Shown: positions 31,584 to 40,109, counted from the stretch's first letter. The stretch is 64,000 nt of DNA from Rhodosalinus halophilus (GCF_003298775.1 NZ_QNTQ01000014.1:87498-151497); one strand, 5' to 3'. Notes: generated by a model not told the origin, from the sequence alone. A program made the numbers and translations.

Positions 31584-31599
31584 TGCACTATAGTTCGCA
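31584..31599. promoter_or_regulatory. Predicted BoxR half-site and -10 region of boxR
   Basis: TGCA at 31584 is followed by CTATAG and, eight instead of six bases on, CGCA at 31596. TATAGT (31589-31594) is a good -10, but no clear -35 is seen 17 nt upstream. The arrangement echoes the boxC promoter, where the operator also covers the -10. Confidence 0.5.
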
Positions 31600-31609
31600 T
31601 GGGGCCGGC

Positions 31610-32491
31610 ATGGGCGAGATTGGCAGGATCGACGGAGAGCTCGAGGCGGCGAGCGCGCGGCTGATCGCGCGCGTCGGCGAGCGGGTGCGCCGCGCGCGCG
31701 AGCAGAAGGGCCTGCCGCGCCGCATGCTCTCGGACGCCTCCGGCGTCTCGCCGCGCTACCTCGCCCAGCTCGAGGCGGGCGAGGGCAACATCTCGATCGG
31801 GCTTCTGCATCGCGTCGCCGCCGCGCTCGACCACCCGCTGGAATGGCTCGTCGCCGAAGAGGATCCCTGGACGTCCGAGGCGCTGCGCGTGGCCGAACTC
31901 TACCGCCAGGCGGACGCGCCCACCCGCGCCCGTGCGCTCGAGGTGCTGACGCCCCGCGCCCTGCGCGCGCGCCGGATCGCGCTCATCGGGCTGCGCGGCG
32001 CCGGGAAATCGACCCTCGGCGCGCAGGCCGGCCGCGATCTGGGCCTGCCCTTCGTCGAACTCAACCGCGAGATCGAGGAGATGACCGGGATGCCCATCGC
32101 CGAGGTGATGGCGCTCTACGGCCAGGACGGCTACCGCGATCTCGAGGCCGAGGCGCTGGACCGGGTGATCCGGGAGCATGACGCGATGATCCTCGCCGTC
32201 GCGGGGGGGATCGTCGCCGAGACGGAGACCTACAGCCGTTTGCTCGCGCATTTCCACACGGTCTGGCTGCGCGCAGCCCCCGAAGAGCACATGGCGCGCG
32301 TCCGCGCGCAGGGGGACGAGCGGCCGATGGCCGGCAATCCGCAGGCCATGGCGCAGCTGCGCGCCCTGCTCCAAAGCCGCGAGCCGCTCTACGCCCGCGC
32401 CGAGGCGGAACTCGACACCTCCGGCAAGACCGAGGCGCAGGCGCTCGACGAATTGCTCGCGCTCATCCGGCGGCGCGGCTTCCTCGAGTGA
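31610..32491 (+). CDS. boxR: BoxR/BzdR-type transcriptional repressor with shikimate kinase-like domain
   Basis: A 293-aa two-domain regulator. An XRE helix-turn-helix occupies about residues 20-80 (LPRRMLSDASGVSPRYLAQL), and a shikimate kinase-like domain starts near 120 with Walker A GLRGAGKST (127-135). In BzdR and BoxR this second domain binds benzoyl-CoA, which releases the repressor from DNA. The ATG at 31610 begins the family homology; upstream in-frame ATG (31583) and TTG (31553) starts would overlap the predicted operator. Flanking operators predict control of both box operons and of itself. Its stop overlaps the next GTG. Confidence 0.95.
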   Translation: MGEIGRIDGELEAASARLIARVGERVRRAREQKGLPRRMLSDASGVSPRYLAQLEAGEGNISIGLLHRVAAALDHPLEWLVAEEDPWTSEALRVAELYRQADAPTRARALEVLTPRALRARRIALIGLRGAGKSTLGAQAGRDLGLPFVELNREIEEMTGMPIAEVMALYGQDGYRDLEAEALDRVIREHDAMILAVAGGIVAETETYSRLLAHFHTVWLRAAPEEHMARVRAQGDERPMAGNPQAMAQLRALLQSREPLYARAEAELDTSGKTEAQALDELLALIRRRGFLE

Positions 32492-33813
32492 CGCAGACCA
32501 CGGCAGAGCCCTTCGGTGCGCCGCCCCCGACGGCGGAGCGACGTGCCGCGGCGGCGGCGCATCTGCGACGCGCCGTTGAGGCGGCGGCGGCGCGCTCGGC
32601 CGAGGCCACCCGGGGCGCAGCCCCGCCCGAACGTCCCGCGGTGCTGGGCAGCGGTCCCGCGGCGGTCGCGCTCGCCGGTGCGCTGGCTGCGGCGGGGTTC
32701 GCCGTGACGCTCCATGAACCCGATCCGCACGACGCGGCACGCGCCCGCGACATGCTGGGGCGCTTCCTCGCGGACGAGCCGGGTGCGCGCTGGCGTGTGG
32801 AAGGGGCAGATGATGCGCTGGCCCGCGCGGACATGGCGCTCGTGCCCGAAGCCGGGGCAGAGCGGGTGGTTGAGCAAATCGCTGCGGTGATGCAGCGCCT
32901 GCCCGAAGGGGCGACCATCGCCGTCGCGTTGGGCGGCGCCGGGCTCGCGCGGCTCGCGGAGGCGCTGGGAGAGCCGCCGGCGCTGGTCGGGCTGACGCTT
33001 CAGCCGCCCGCCCATGCCACCCGGCTGGCCGAGGTCGCCACGCACCCGGCGACCGCGCAGGAGGCGCGGGCGTCGGCGTATGCGCTCGCCGGGGCGCTGG
33101 GCCGCATCACGCTCGAGACCAGGGGCGCACCGCTCGCCGAGTCGCTGCTGCTGTCCTTGCACGACATGGCCGACCGGCTGCTGATCGAGGGCGCGGAGCC
33201 CTGGACGCTCGACGCCGCGATGACCGGGTTCGGCTATGCCACAGGGCCGCTCGAGGCCCAGGATCTCGCGGGGCTGCCGGCGCTCGCGGCCGCCCGCGCG
33301 CAGCGCGCCGACGGCCCGCCCGAACTGCCGATCCGGCCCCGGATGCTGGCCGAGGGGCGGCTGGGCAAGGCGGCTGGCGTCGGCTGGTACCGCTATCCCG
33401 GCGGCGGTGGCGCGGTGATCGATCCGCTGATCGAGGATCTGATTCACGAAGAGGCGCATTTCGCCGGCGTGGCAGAGGTGCATAGCGGCGCAGGCGATCT
33501 GCGCGAGGCGCTGCTTCTGGCGCAGATCGCCGAGGCGGTGCATCTGCTGGGCAGCGGCGCGGCTGGCGACGCCGCCGCGCTCGATCTGGCCAGCGTGCAT
33601 GGCGCGGGCTTTCCCGAAGCGCGGGGCGGCGTGCTGCGCTACGCCGCAGAGGTGGGGGCGGCGCGGCTCGGGCAGGCACTGGACCGGCTGCAGGGCCGTC
33701 TGCTTCCGGACCGCGCGGCGACGCTGCGCCGGGCGCTGTCGTCCGGAACTGCCGATCCTGCGCGCGGCAAGGTCGTTTTCCGTGCCGACGAGCCGCGCGT
33801 GATGCGTCATTGA
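32488..33813 (+). CDS. 3-hydroxyacyl-CoA dehydrogenase family protein, possibly catalytically altered
   Basis: A 441-aa protein related to 3-hydroxyacyl-CoA dehydrogenases (FadB C-terminal half / PaaH). After an Ala/Arg-rich extension (1-48) comes a Rossmann motif LGSGPAA (53-59), then LTLQPPAHATRLAEV (169-183) and two C-terminal helical domains (GFGYATGPLEAQDLAGL; RPRMLAEGRLGKAAGVGWY). In active enzymes the HFFNP-type motif supplies the catalytic His; here that position is Thr170, while the paired Glu (E182) is kept. A role in oxidising a box-pathway intermediate is suggested by the GTG start overlapping the boxR stop, but activity is uncertain. Confidence 0.82.
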   Translation: MTQTTAEPFGAPPPTAERRAAAAAHLRRAVEAAAARSAEATRGAAPPERPAVLGSGPAAVALAGALAAAGFAVTLHEPDPHDAARARDMLGRFLADEPGARWRVEGADDALARADMALVPEAGAERVVEQIAAVMQRLPEGATIAVALGGAGLARLAEALGEPPALVGLTLQPPAHATRLAEVATHPATAQEARASAYALAGALGRITLETRGAPLAESLLLSLHDMADRLLIEGAEPWTLDAAMTGFGYATGPLEAQDLAGLPALAAARAQRADGPPELPIRPRMLAEGRLGKAAGVGWYRYPGGGGAVIDPLIEDLIHEEAHFAGVAEVHSGAGDLREALLLAQIAEAVHLLGSGAAGDAAALDLASVHGAGFPEARGGVLRYAAEVGAARLGQALDRLQGRLLPDRAATLRRALSSGTADPARGKVVFRADEPRVMRH

Positions 33814-33863
33814 TCGGGGCGAGGCGCCGGCCTCCTGCCGGCGCGTCGCAGGGAGGACGACCG

Positions 33864-34607
33864 ATGCGACTGTATCCCGCGATCGAATTGCAGCAGGGCC
33901 GCTGCGTGAGCCTCCATCGCGGACGGCTCGAGGAGCCGCACATCTGGCATGTGGACCCGGTGGCGAGAGCACGCGACTACGCGGCCGACGGGGCGGAATG
34001 GCTGCATGTCACCGATCTCGACGCCGTCACGGGCGAGGCGGACAACGCGGATCTGATCGAGGAGATCATCCGGGCGGCGGGTATTCCGGTGCAGGTGGGC
34101 GGCGGCATCCGGTCGCTCGAGCGGATCGAGCACTGGATGGACCGCGGTGCGGGCCGCGTGGTGGTCGGCACGCTCGCCGTCACACGACCCGATCTCGTGA
34201 GACAGGCCGCGAAGTATCACCCGGACGCGGTCGTGCTCGCGGTGGACGTCTGGAGCGGGCATGTCACCTCGAACGGCTGGCGCGAAGAGAGCGTGATCGC
34301 GCCAGAGGATTTCGTCGCACAGTTTTCGGCCGACCCGCTGGCCGCCATCATGGTCACGGATATCTCCGCCGATATAGACGGCGTCGAGGAGCCGCTCGCG
34401 CTGGTGACCGATCTGGCGGGGCGGGCGCGCACGCCCGTCATCGCCTCGGGCCTCGTGCACAGTCTCGACGACATCGCCCGGCTGAAATACGTCCCCGGCG
34501 TTTCGGGGGCCGTCATCGGCCGGCCGCTGTTTTCGCGGGCGTTCACGCTCGCCGAGGCGCTCGGGGTGGCCGGAGAACCGCGCGGCGAGACCGCCGAGTT
34601 CATCTGA
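33864..34607 (+). CDS. HisA/HisF-related TIM-barrel protein outside a his operon
   Basis: A 247-aa beta-alpha barrel protein. HisA-type phosphate-binding loops QVGGGIRSLERIE and IASGLVHSLDD are kept, and the second catalytic Asp aligns with D128 in VLAVDVWSG. The first catalytic residue, Asp8 in PAIDL of HisA, is Glu8 here (YPAIELQQGR). HisA isomerises ProFAR in histidine synthesis; with this substitution and no his genes nearby, a paralogue with a different or reduced activity is likely. SD GGGAGGA precedes the ATG at 33864. Transcribed after the dehydrogenase gene with a 50-nt gap. Confidence 0.85.
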   Translation: MRLYPAIELQQGRCVSLHRGRLEEPHIWHVDPVARARDYAADGAEWLHVTDLDAVTGEADNADLIEEIIRAAGIPVQVGGGIRSLERIEHWMDRGAGRVVVGTLAVTRPDLVRQAAKYHPDAVVLAVDVWSGHVTSNGWREESVIAPEDFVAQFSADPLAAIMVTDISADIDGVEEPLALVTDLAGRARTPVIASGLVHSLDDIARLKYVPGVSGAVIGRPLFSRAFTLAEALGVAGEPRGETAEFI

Positions 34608-34610
34608 GTG

Positions 34611-35177
34611 TCATTCCCGCGCGAAGCGGGTCCAGAGCCCGTCGGGCCGCTCGCGGCGCTCGAAGCGGTAGGGCGTGGCGCTCCAGCAGCGCAGCGCGTC
34701 GGTCAGGTTGTCGAGCACCAGCGTGCCGCGCTCCGTCTCGGCGAGAAGAACGGCGTGGCCGAAATACTCGGTGCGGTGGTGGACGATCGCCATCGTGAGC
34801 GCGGCGGAGGGCAGGCCCGCCGCGACGAGGCGCCGGCGCTTCTCGAGGGCGAAATCCTCGCAATCGCCGACGCCCTTGCGCGGGTAGTCCCAATGTTCCT
34901 CCACGCCGAGGCACTCCTGGTCGGCGAGCAGGCGGATCGAGTCGTTGACCTCTCGGTTGACGCGCGCGAGCCGCTCACGCGCGTCAGCGACCCGCGCAGG
35001 GCCCGACAGCACGCAATCGTCGGGGTGGCGCGCGCAGAATTCGGCATACTGGACCGGCGGCGCCTCGACCCGCGCCACCGGCAGGTCGAGCGGCCCGCAG
35101 TCCCGCGCTGCGGCGGCGGGCGCGGCCACGGCCGCGGCGAGCGCGGCCGCCCGGGCCGCCCGACGGGCGACGGTCAC
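34611..35177 (-). CDS. Transglutaminase-like cysteine peptidase (BTLCP family), exported
   Basis: A 188-aa protein with an Ala-rich signal peptide (RRAARAAALAAAVAAPAAAA, residues 5-24). The Cys-His-Asp triad of the bacterial transglutaminase-like family is visible as GDCEDFALEKRR, FGHAVLLAETE and LDNLTD. The family is periplasmic; members such as LapG cleave adhesins, but many have no known target. The GTG start at 35177 overlaps the UPF0173 stop by four bases (GTGA), so the two are coupled. No LapD or GGDEF gene lies nearby. Confidence 0.88.
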   Translation of the reverse strand: MTVARRAARAAALAAAVAAPAAAARDCGPLDLPVARVEAPPVQYAEFCARHPDDCVLSGPARVADARERLARVNREVNDSIRLLADQECLGVEEHWDYPRKGVGDCEDFALEKRRRLVAAGLPSAALTMAIVHHRTEYFGHAVLLAETERGTLVLDNLTDALRCWSATPYRFERRERPDGLWTRFARE

Positions 35178-35869
35178 AGCTCCATGGGCTCCATGACCTG
35201 CGGTTCGCGCACGTCAACGCCGGGCAGTTCGTCGATCAGCGCCTGCGCGGATTGTTCGAGGATCGGAAACGTCCGGTAGTGACAGGGGATGACCGTCTTG
35301 AAATCGAAGAAGGTTTTCGCCGCGTAGGCCGCGCGCCTCATGTCCATCGTGAAATGGCCCCCCGCGCAGAGAATGCCGATCTCGGGCTGGTGCAGATCCT
35401 GGAACACCTGCATGTCGGCCATCACGTCAGTGTCGCCCGAGAAATAGATCGTGCGCCCGCCGTGGGCGATCATAAAGCCCGACTCGGTGCCGGTGTAGAG
35501 CGGCCGCCCCTCGTCGTCCGAAAGCGAGGAGGAATGCGCGGCATTGACCATGGTCACGGCGACATCCCCGAGCATTACCGTGCCGCCCTTGTTGAAGCCC
35601 ACCGTCTGGACGCCGTCCCGCTTCTCGAGCCAGCCCGCGAGATCGAAGATGGTCACGACTGGGATGCCGAGCTCCCTGGCGATCCTGGGGGCGTCGTTGA
35701 CGTGGTCGAAATGCCCGTGGCTGACGAGCACATGCGTCGCGCCCTCGATGGCCTCGGCGCGCCGCTCTTCGGGGAACATCGGGTTGCCGGTGACCCAGGG
35801 GTCGACCAGCAGGATCTGGTCGCCGATCTCCATGCGGAAGCCGGAATGGCCGAGCCATGTGAGTTTCAT
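35174..35869 (-). CDS. UPF0173 family metal-dependent hydrolase (metallo-beta-lactamase fold)
   Basis: A 231-aa MBL-fold protein. The zinc motif SHGHFDHVND covers residues 50-59, with further ligands in NAAHSSS and the terminal CHYRTFP. UPF0173 enzymes are widespread and undefined in function; they resemble RNase Z/UlaG relatives. The ATG at 35869 follows GAGGAGG (reverse strand). First gene of a two-gene unit with the cysteine peptidase. Divergent from the ceramidase gene across a 250-nt region that holds a repeat relative. Confidence 0.92.
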   Translation of the reverse strand: MKLTWLGHSGFRMEIGDQILLVDPWVTGNPMFPEERRAEAIEGATHVLVSHGHFDHVNDAPRIARELGIPVVTIFDLAGWLEKRDGVQTVGFNKGGTVMLGDVAVTMVNAAHSSSLSDDEGRPLYTGTESGFMIAHGGRTIYFSGDTDVMADMQVFQDLHQPEIGILCAGGHFTMDMRRAAYAAKTFFDFKTVIPCHYRTFPILEQSAQALIDELPGVDVREPQVMEPMEL

Positions 35870-36016
35870 CGGAGTCCTCCTCGCTTGGGTGATGGCCGGA
35901 GCCTAGCAGCTTCGGCCGGGCGCGAAAGGGAGCCGTTAACCCGGTGGAGCGGCCTTGCGGCCGCACGCCTTCTGGCGCTTCGCGCGGGGGGGGCGCTGCC
36001 TTCGTCGGCCTGCGGC

Positions 36017-36049
36017 CTTACCCCCCGGGGTATTTCGGGCAAGAGGAAG
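36017..36049 (+). repeat. Dispersed intergenic repeat, copy 3 (diverged)
   Basis: The sequence CCCCCCGGGG, TATTTCGGGC and AAGAGGAAGG keeps the right half of the element seen at 253-326 and 51731-51799. The left half (35942-36016) is GC-rich and only loosely similar. It lies in the 250-nt UPF0173-ceramidase gap 35870-36119, which otherwise shows nothing recognised. Confidence 0.5.
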
Positions 36050-36119
36050 GATATCGGGCTGGAATCGGCGGGGTCGGGGCTTACCTCTCCGCGTGGCCGA
36101 GGCGGGACGGGGCAGGGGC

Positions 36120-36782
36120 ATGGACTGGACGCGCCAGATCGACAGCTATTGCGAGCGGCTCGACGCGAGCTACTGGGCGGAACCCGTCAACGCGGTGACC
36201 AACGCGGCCTTCCTGATCGCGGCTTTCGTGATGTGGGCCCGCGTGCGGGGGCAGGGGCTGCCGCTGGCGATGGCGCTGGTCTGGGTTCTGGCCGCGATCG
36301 GGGTCGGCAGTTACCTCTTCCACACCCATGCGCAGGTCTGGTCGGCGGTCATGGACGTGGTGCCCATCCTGCTTTTCATCCTGATCTACATCTTTGCCGC
36401 GAACCGGCATTACTGGGGGCTGTCGCGGCTCTGGTCGGGGCTGGGGGTGGCGGCCTTCTTTCCCTACGCCTTCGCGACGGTCCCGCTTTTCCAGTTGGTG
36501 CCCGGGCTGGGCAGTTCGGCGGGCTATGCGCCCGTGCCGTTGCTGATCCTGGTCTATGCGGTGCTGCTGCGCCGGCGGCTCCCGCAGGTGGCGCGGGGGC
36601 TCGCCCTCGGGGCGGGCATCCTGATCGCCTCGCTCACCTTCCGCACCCTCGACCTGCCGCTCTGCGGGACCGTGCCCTTCGGCACGCATTTCATGTGGCA
36701 CATCCTCAACGCGGTCATGCTGGGCTGGATGATCGAGGTCTATCGCCGGCACATGGTTGCGAGCGGCCTGCGGGGGCTGTAG
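36120..36782 (+). CDS. Ceramidase-family integral membrane protein (alkaline ceramidase-like)
   Basis: A 220-aa protein with about seven membrane segments. The alkaline ceramidase family motifs are visible: an N-terminal [12 protein letters not shown] block, [19 protein letters not shown] with the metal His and Asp, and [16 protein letters not shown] with two further His. Eukaryotic members hydrolyse ceramides; in bacteria, substrates and roles are unknown. The ATG at 36120 follows GGGGCAGGGG. GatC follows 35 nt after the stop, possibly by chance. Confidence 0.88.
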   Translation: MDWTRQIDSYCERLDASYWAEPVNAVTNAAFLIAAFVMWARVRGQGLPLAMALVWVLAAIGVGSYLFHTHAQVWSAVMDVVPILLFILIYIFAANRHYWGLSRLWSGLGVAAFFPYAFATVPLFQLVPGLGSSAGYAPVPLLILVYAVLLRRRLPQVARGLALGAGILIASLTFRTLDLPLCGTVPFGTHFMWHILNAVMLGWMIEVYRRHMVASGLRGL

Positions 36783-36817
36783 ATCGGGCGCGATCCGAGG
36801 CAAGGAGGCGCCTGCCC

Positions 36818-37105
36818 ATGTCCATCGACACCCGCACCGCGGCGCATGTCGCGCATCTCGCCCGCATCCGCGTGGAGCAGGACGAGCTGCCGGCGCTCGC
36901 GGAGGAGTTCAATCGAATCCTGGGGTTCATCGAGGAGCTGAACGAGGTCGACGTCGAAGGGGTCGAGCCGATGGTCAGCGTCACGCCCATGCGGCTGAAG
37001 CGGCGCGACGACACGGTGACCGACGGCGGCATGCCCGAGCGGGTGCTGTCGAACGCGCCCGATGCGCGCGAGGGGTTCTTCGCCGTTCCGAAGGTGGTGG
37101 AATGA
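36818..37105 (+). CDS. gatC: Asp/Glu-tRNA amidotransferase subunit C
   Basis: A 95-aa GatC protein: [21 protein letters not shown] near the N-terminus and a C-terminal [19 protein letters not shown] belt (quoted in part: [20 protein letters not shown]) that wraps GatA. It stabilises the GatCAB complex that amidates misacylated Glu-tRNA(Gln) and Asp-tRNA(Asn). SD AAGGAGG precedes the ATG at 36818. The stop overlaps the gatA start (ATGA). GatB is not in the window. Confidence 0.96.
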   Translation: MSIDTRTAAHVAHLARIRVEQDELPALAEEFNRILGFIEELNEVDVEGVEPMVSVTPMRLKRRDDTVTDGGMPERVLSNAPDAREGFFAVPKVVE

Positions 37106-38583
37106 CCGATCTCAACGCGCTCACCATCGCCGAGGCGCGCGACGCGCTCGCGCGGGGCGATCTCACCAGCGTCGAGCTGACGGAGGCCTGCCTCGGCGCC
37201 GTCGAGGCGGGGGGCGCACTGGGCGCTTTCGTGCACAAGACGCCCGAGCTCGCGCTGGAGCGGGCGCGGGCGGCGGATGCGCGGCTGAAGGCGGGCGCGG
37301 CGCCGGCGCTGTGCGGGATTCCGCTGGGCATCAAGGATCTGTTCTGCACCGAAGGCGTGGCGAGCCAGGCGGCCTCGCGGATCCTCGACGGCTTCCGCCC
37401 GGAATACGAAAGCACCGTGAGCGCGCAGCTGCGCGACGCCGGCGCGGTGATGCTGGGCAAGCTCAACATGGACGAGTTCGCGATGGGCTCGTCGAACGAG
37501 ACGAGCGTCTACGGCCCGGCCGTGAACCCCTGGAAGGTGGACGAGCGCAAGCTCACGCCCGGCGGCTCCTCGGGCGGCTCGGCCGCTGCGGTGGCGGCCG
37601 ATCTCTGCCTCGCCGCCACGGGCACGGATACCGGCGGGTCGATCCGCCAGCCTGCGGCCTTCACCGGGATCGTCGGCCTCAAGCCCACCTACGGGCGCTG
37701 CTCGCGCTGGGGGATCGTGGCCTTCGCCTCCTCGCTCGACCAGGCGGGGCCGATGACCAAGACGGTGCGCGACGCGGCGATCCTGCTGCAGGCGATGGCG
37801 GGGCACGATCCGAAGGATTCCACCTCCGCCGATCTGCCGGTGCCGGACTTCGAGGCGATGCTCTCGGGCGACATCCGCGGCAGGAAGATCGGCATTCCCC
37901 GGGAATACCGGATGGAGGGGATGCCGCAGGAGATCGAGGATCTCTGGGCGAAGGGCGCGGAGATGCTGCGCGATGCCGGCGCCGAGATCGTGGACATCTC
38001 GCTGCCGCACACGAAATACGCGCTGCCGGCCTACTACGTCATCGCGCCGGCCGAGGCCTCGTCGAACCTCGCGCGCTACGACGGCGTGCGCTACGGCTAC
38101 CGGGCGAAGCTGGAGCAGGGCGACGGCATCGTTGACATGTACGAGAAGACCCGCGCCGAGGGGTTCGGCGCCGAGGTCAAGCGCCGGGTCATGGTCGGCA
38201 CCTATGTCCTGTCGGCGGGCTTTTACGACGCCTATTACAACCGCGCACGCAAGGTCCGCACGCTGATCAAGCGGGACTTCGAGCAGGCCTTCGATCAGGG
38301 CGTCGACGCGATCCTGACGCCGGCCACCCCGTCGGCCGCCTTTGGCCTTGGCGAGATGGGGCAGGCCGACCCGGTCGAGATGTATCTCAACGACATCTTC
38401 ACGGTGACGGTGAACCTCGCCGGGCTGCCGGGCATCTCGGTGCCCGCGGGGCTCGACCGCAAGGGGCTTCCGCTGGGGCTGCAGCTCATCGGCAAGCCCT
38501 GGGAAGAGGGGCCGCTGCTGGATGTGGCCGAGGCCCTGGAACGGGCCGCCGGCTTTGTGGCGAAGCCCGAAAAATGGTGGTAG
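37102..38583 (+). CDS. gatA: Asp/Glu-tRNA amidotransferase subunit A
   Basis: A 493-aa amidase-signature enzyme. The Ser-cisSer-Lys triad is in place: K78 in IPLGIKDLF, Ser156 in [13 protein letters not shown] and Ser180 in [12 protein letters not shown]. GatA releases ammonia from glutamine and channels it to GatB for transamidation of tRNA-bound Glu or Asp. Length is typical. The ATG at 37102 overlaps the gatC stop by four bases. Confidence 0.97.
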   Translation: MTDLNALTIAEARDALARGDLTSVELTEACLGAVEAGGALGAFVHKTPELALERARAADARLKAGAAPALCGIPLGIKDLFCTEGVASQAASRILDGFRPEYESTVSAQLRDAGAVMLGKLNMDEFAMGSSNETSVYGPAVNPWKVDERKLTPGGSSGGSAAAVAADLCLAATGTDTGGSIRQPAAFTGIVGLKPTYGRCSRWGIVAFASSLDQAGPMTKTVRDAAILLQAMAGHDPKDSTSADLPVPDFEAMLSGDIRGRKIGIPREYRMEGMPQEIEDLWAKGAEMLRDAGAEIVDISLPHTKYALPAYYVIAPAEASSNLARYDGVRYGYRAKLEQGDGIVDMYEKTRAEGFGAEVKRRVMVGTYVLSAGFYDAYYNRARKVRTLIKRDFEQAFDQGVDAILTPATPSAAFGLGEMGQADPVEMYLNDIFTVTVNLAGLPGISVPAGLDRKGLPLGLQLIGKPWEEGPLLDVAEALERAAGFVAKPEKWW

Positions 38584-38626
38584 ACAATCTCTGCGGAGCG
38601 ACCCGCATGCAGGAAGGTCTGGAGCC

Positions 38627-39379
38627 ATGAAACGGCGTTCACTGGCGATCGTCGCGGTCTGCGGCGGGTTGGCCGCCTGTTCGCCGGCGGTGCCCGAGAG
38701 CGGCGCCGGATTCAACGACTACAGCGAGTATCAGGCGGCGCGCGCGGCCCGTGAGGTGGAGCTCGCCGGTTCGGCGCGTGGCGGCCCGCCGCCGATCTCG
38801 TCGGAACGGACGGGGGACGCGCAGGGCGAGGGCTCGGCGCTCGACACGGCGCGCGCGGCGCTCGAGGACCCGGAGTCGGGCCAGGGGGCGGAGGCCGCGG
38901 CGGCGGCGACCGCACAGGCGCGGAACTCCGGCGAAGCGCCCCTGCAGGCCAGCCCGTCCAACCCGGCGCCGCCGATCCGCAACAACCCCGGCCTCTCGGA
39001 CGAACAGGATTTCGACGCAGTGGCCGAGCGGCGCGGGATCGAGGGCGACGCGGCGCGGCTCGCCCAGGCGCGGGCGCGCTATCAGGTCGTGGAGCCGCAG
39101 CCATTGCCGGAACGCCGGGACGACGGCCGCATGACCCCGGTCGAGTTCGCGCTCGCCACATCGCACGCAATGGGACAGCGCGTCTATTCGCGGTCCGGCT
39201 TCAATTCGGCCGAGCGAGCGCAGCGCAGGTGCGCGGCCTATGCGACCCCGGATCTCGCGCAGGCGGATTTTCTCGCCAATGGCGGGCCGGAGCGCGACCG
39301 CCTGGGGCTCGATCCCGACGGCGACGGCTTCGTCTGCGGCTGGAGCCCCGCCCCCTTCCGGGCGGCGGTGCGGCGCTGA
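38627..39379 (+). CDS. Lipoprotein with C-terminal excalibur-like calcium-binding motif
   Basis: A 250-aa protein with a lipoprotein signal: KRRSLAIVAVCGGLAAC, lipobox LAAC with the lipidated Cys at 18. The middle (30-160) is low-complexity, rich in Ala, Gly, Pro and Glu. The C-terminus ends with LGLDPDGDGFVCGW, close to the excalibur DxDxDGxxCE motif that binds calcium, with a partner Cys in RRCAAYATPD. It is probably periplasmic and anchored in the outer membrane. Function unknown. Its stop overlaps the proposed CTG start of the amidase (CTGA). Confidence 0.85.
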   Translation: MKRRSLAIVAVCGGLAACSPAVPESGAGFNDYSEYQAARAAREVELAGSARGGPPPISSERTGDAQGEGSALDTARAALEDPESGQGAEAAAAATAQARNSGEAPLQASPSNPAPPIRNNPGLSDEQDFDAVAERRGIEGDAARLAQARARYQVVEPQPLPERRDDGRMTPVEFALATSHAMGQRVYSRSGFNSAERAQRRCAAYATPDLAQADFLANGGPERDRLGLDPDGDGFVCGWSPAPFRAAVRR

Positions 39380-40068
39380 GGACCGGCACGCCCGAGGCGC
39401 CCGATGCGCGCCCCTCGCCCAATCACGGCGCACGGCGCGGCGGCGACAGGCCCCGGCTCGTTGTCCTCCATCACACCGCGATGGAGAGTGCCGCCGGGGC
39501 GCTGGAGCGGCTTTGCGATCCGGCGGCGGAAGTCTCGGCGCACTATCTGATCGGCGCGGACGGCCATGTCTGGCAACTCGTCGACGAGGCGCGGCGCGCC
39601 TGGCATGCCGGGGCAGGGGCCTGGGGCGGGATCGGCGACGTGAACTCCGCCTCCATCGGAATCGAGTTGCAGAACCGGGGCGATCACCCCTTCGCGGCGC
39701 CGCAGATGGCCGCGCTCGAGCGGCTTCTGCGCGGCGTGATGGACCGCTGGGGGATCGGCCCGGCGGGCGTGATCGGCCACTCGGACAGCGCCGTGGGGCG
39801 CAAGCGCGATCCGGGCGCGCGCTTCGACTGGCGGGCGCTGGCGCGGGTCGGGCTGGCCGTCTGGCCCGAGGCGGCCGAGCCCGGCGCGTTCCTGGCGGAC
39901 GCGGCGCGTGCCGGCTGGCGGGCGCCGGCGGGCTGCGATGCGCCGGAGGCCGCGGTGCTGTCCGCGGTGCGGCTGCGCCTGCGGCCCTGGGCGCGCGGAC
40001 CCGTGGACGCCGTGGACCGGGCGCTCGTGGCGGGCATGGCGGCACGCTGGCCTGCGCCGGAGCGCTGA
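39376..40068 (+). CDS. N-acetylmuramoyl-L-alanine amidase (AmiD/Amidase_2 family)
   Basis: A roughly 230-aa zinc amidase. The zinc and catalytic motifs are present: RLVVLHHTAMESA, HYLIGADGHVWQLVDE, GIELQNRG and GHSDSAVGRKRDPG. The enzyme cuts the bond between MurNAc and L-Ala in peptidoglycan or its fragments, in recycling or turnover. No ATG, GTG or TTG lies between the in-frame GTG at 39229 (deep in the previous gene) and the conserved PSPNH start. A CTG at 39376 overlapping the previous stop as CTGA is therefore proposed. No signal peptide is visible with this start. The start is the uncertain part. Confidence 0.85.
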   Translation: MRTGTPEAPDARPSPNHGARRGGDRPRLVVLHHTAMESAAGALERLCDPAAEVSAHYLIGADGHVWQLVDEARRAWHAGAGAWGGIGDVNSASIGIELQNRGDHPFAAPQMAALERLLRGVMDRWGIGPAGVIGHSDSAVGRKRDPGARFDWRALARVGLAVWPEAAEPGAFLADAARAGWRAPAGCDAPEAAVLSAVRLRLRPWARGPVDAVDRALVAGMAARWPAPER

Positions 40069-40074
40069 GGTCCA

Positions 40075-40103
40075 TTGACTGCGCGCGCCGGCCTGCCTAT
40101 CTG
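40075..40103 (+). promoter_or_regulatory. Promoter of rnpB
   Basis: TTGACT (40075-40080) and TATCTG (40098-40103) are separated by 17 nt. The expected start near 40110 coincides with the first base of the P1 stem of RNase P RNA, supporting both calls. Confidence 0.65.
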
Positions 40104-40109
40104 CATCGG

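Noticed and set aside
31553..31609. Earlier TTG or ATG start for boxR
   Set aside because: Those codons overlap the predicted operator and -10 region, and family homology starts at the ATG at 31610.
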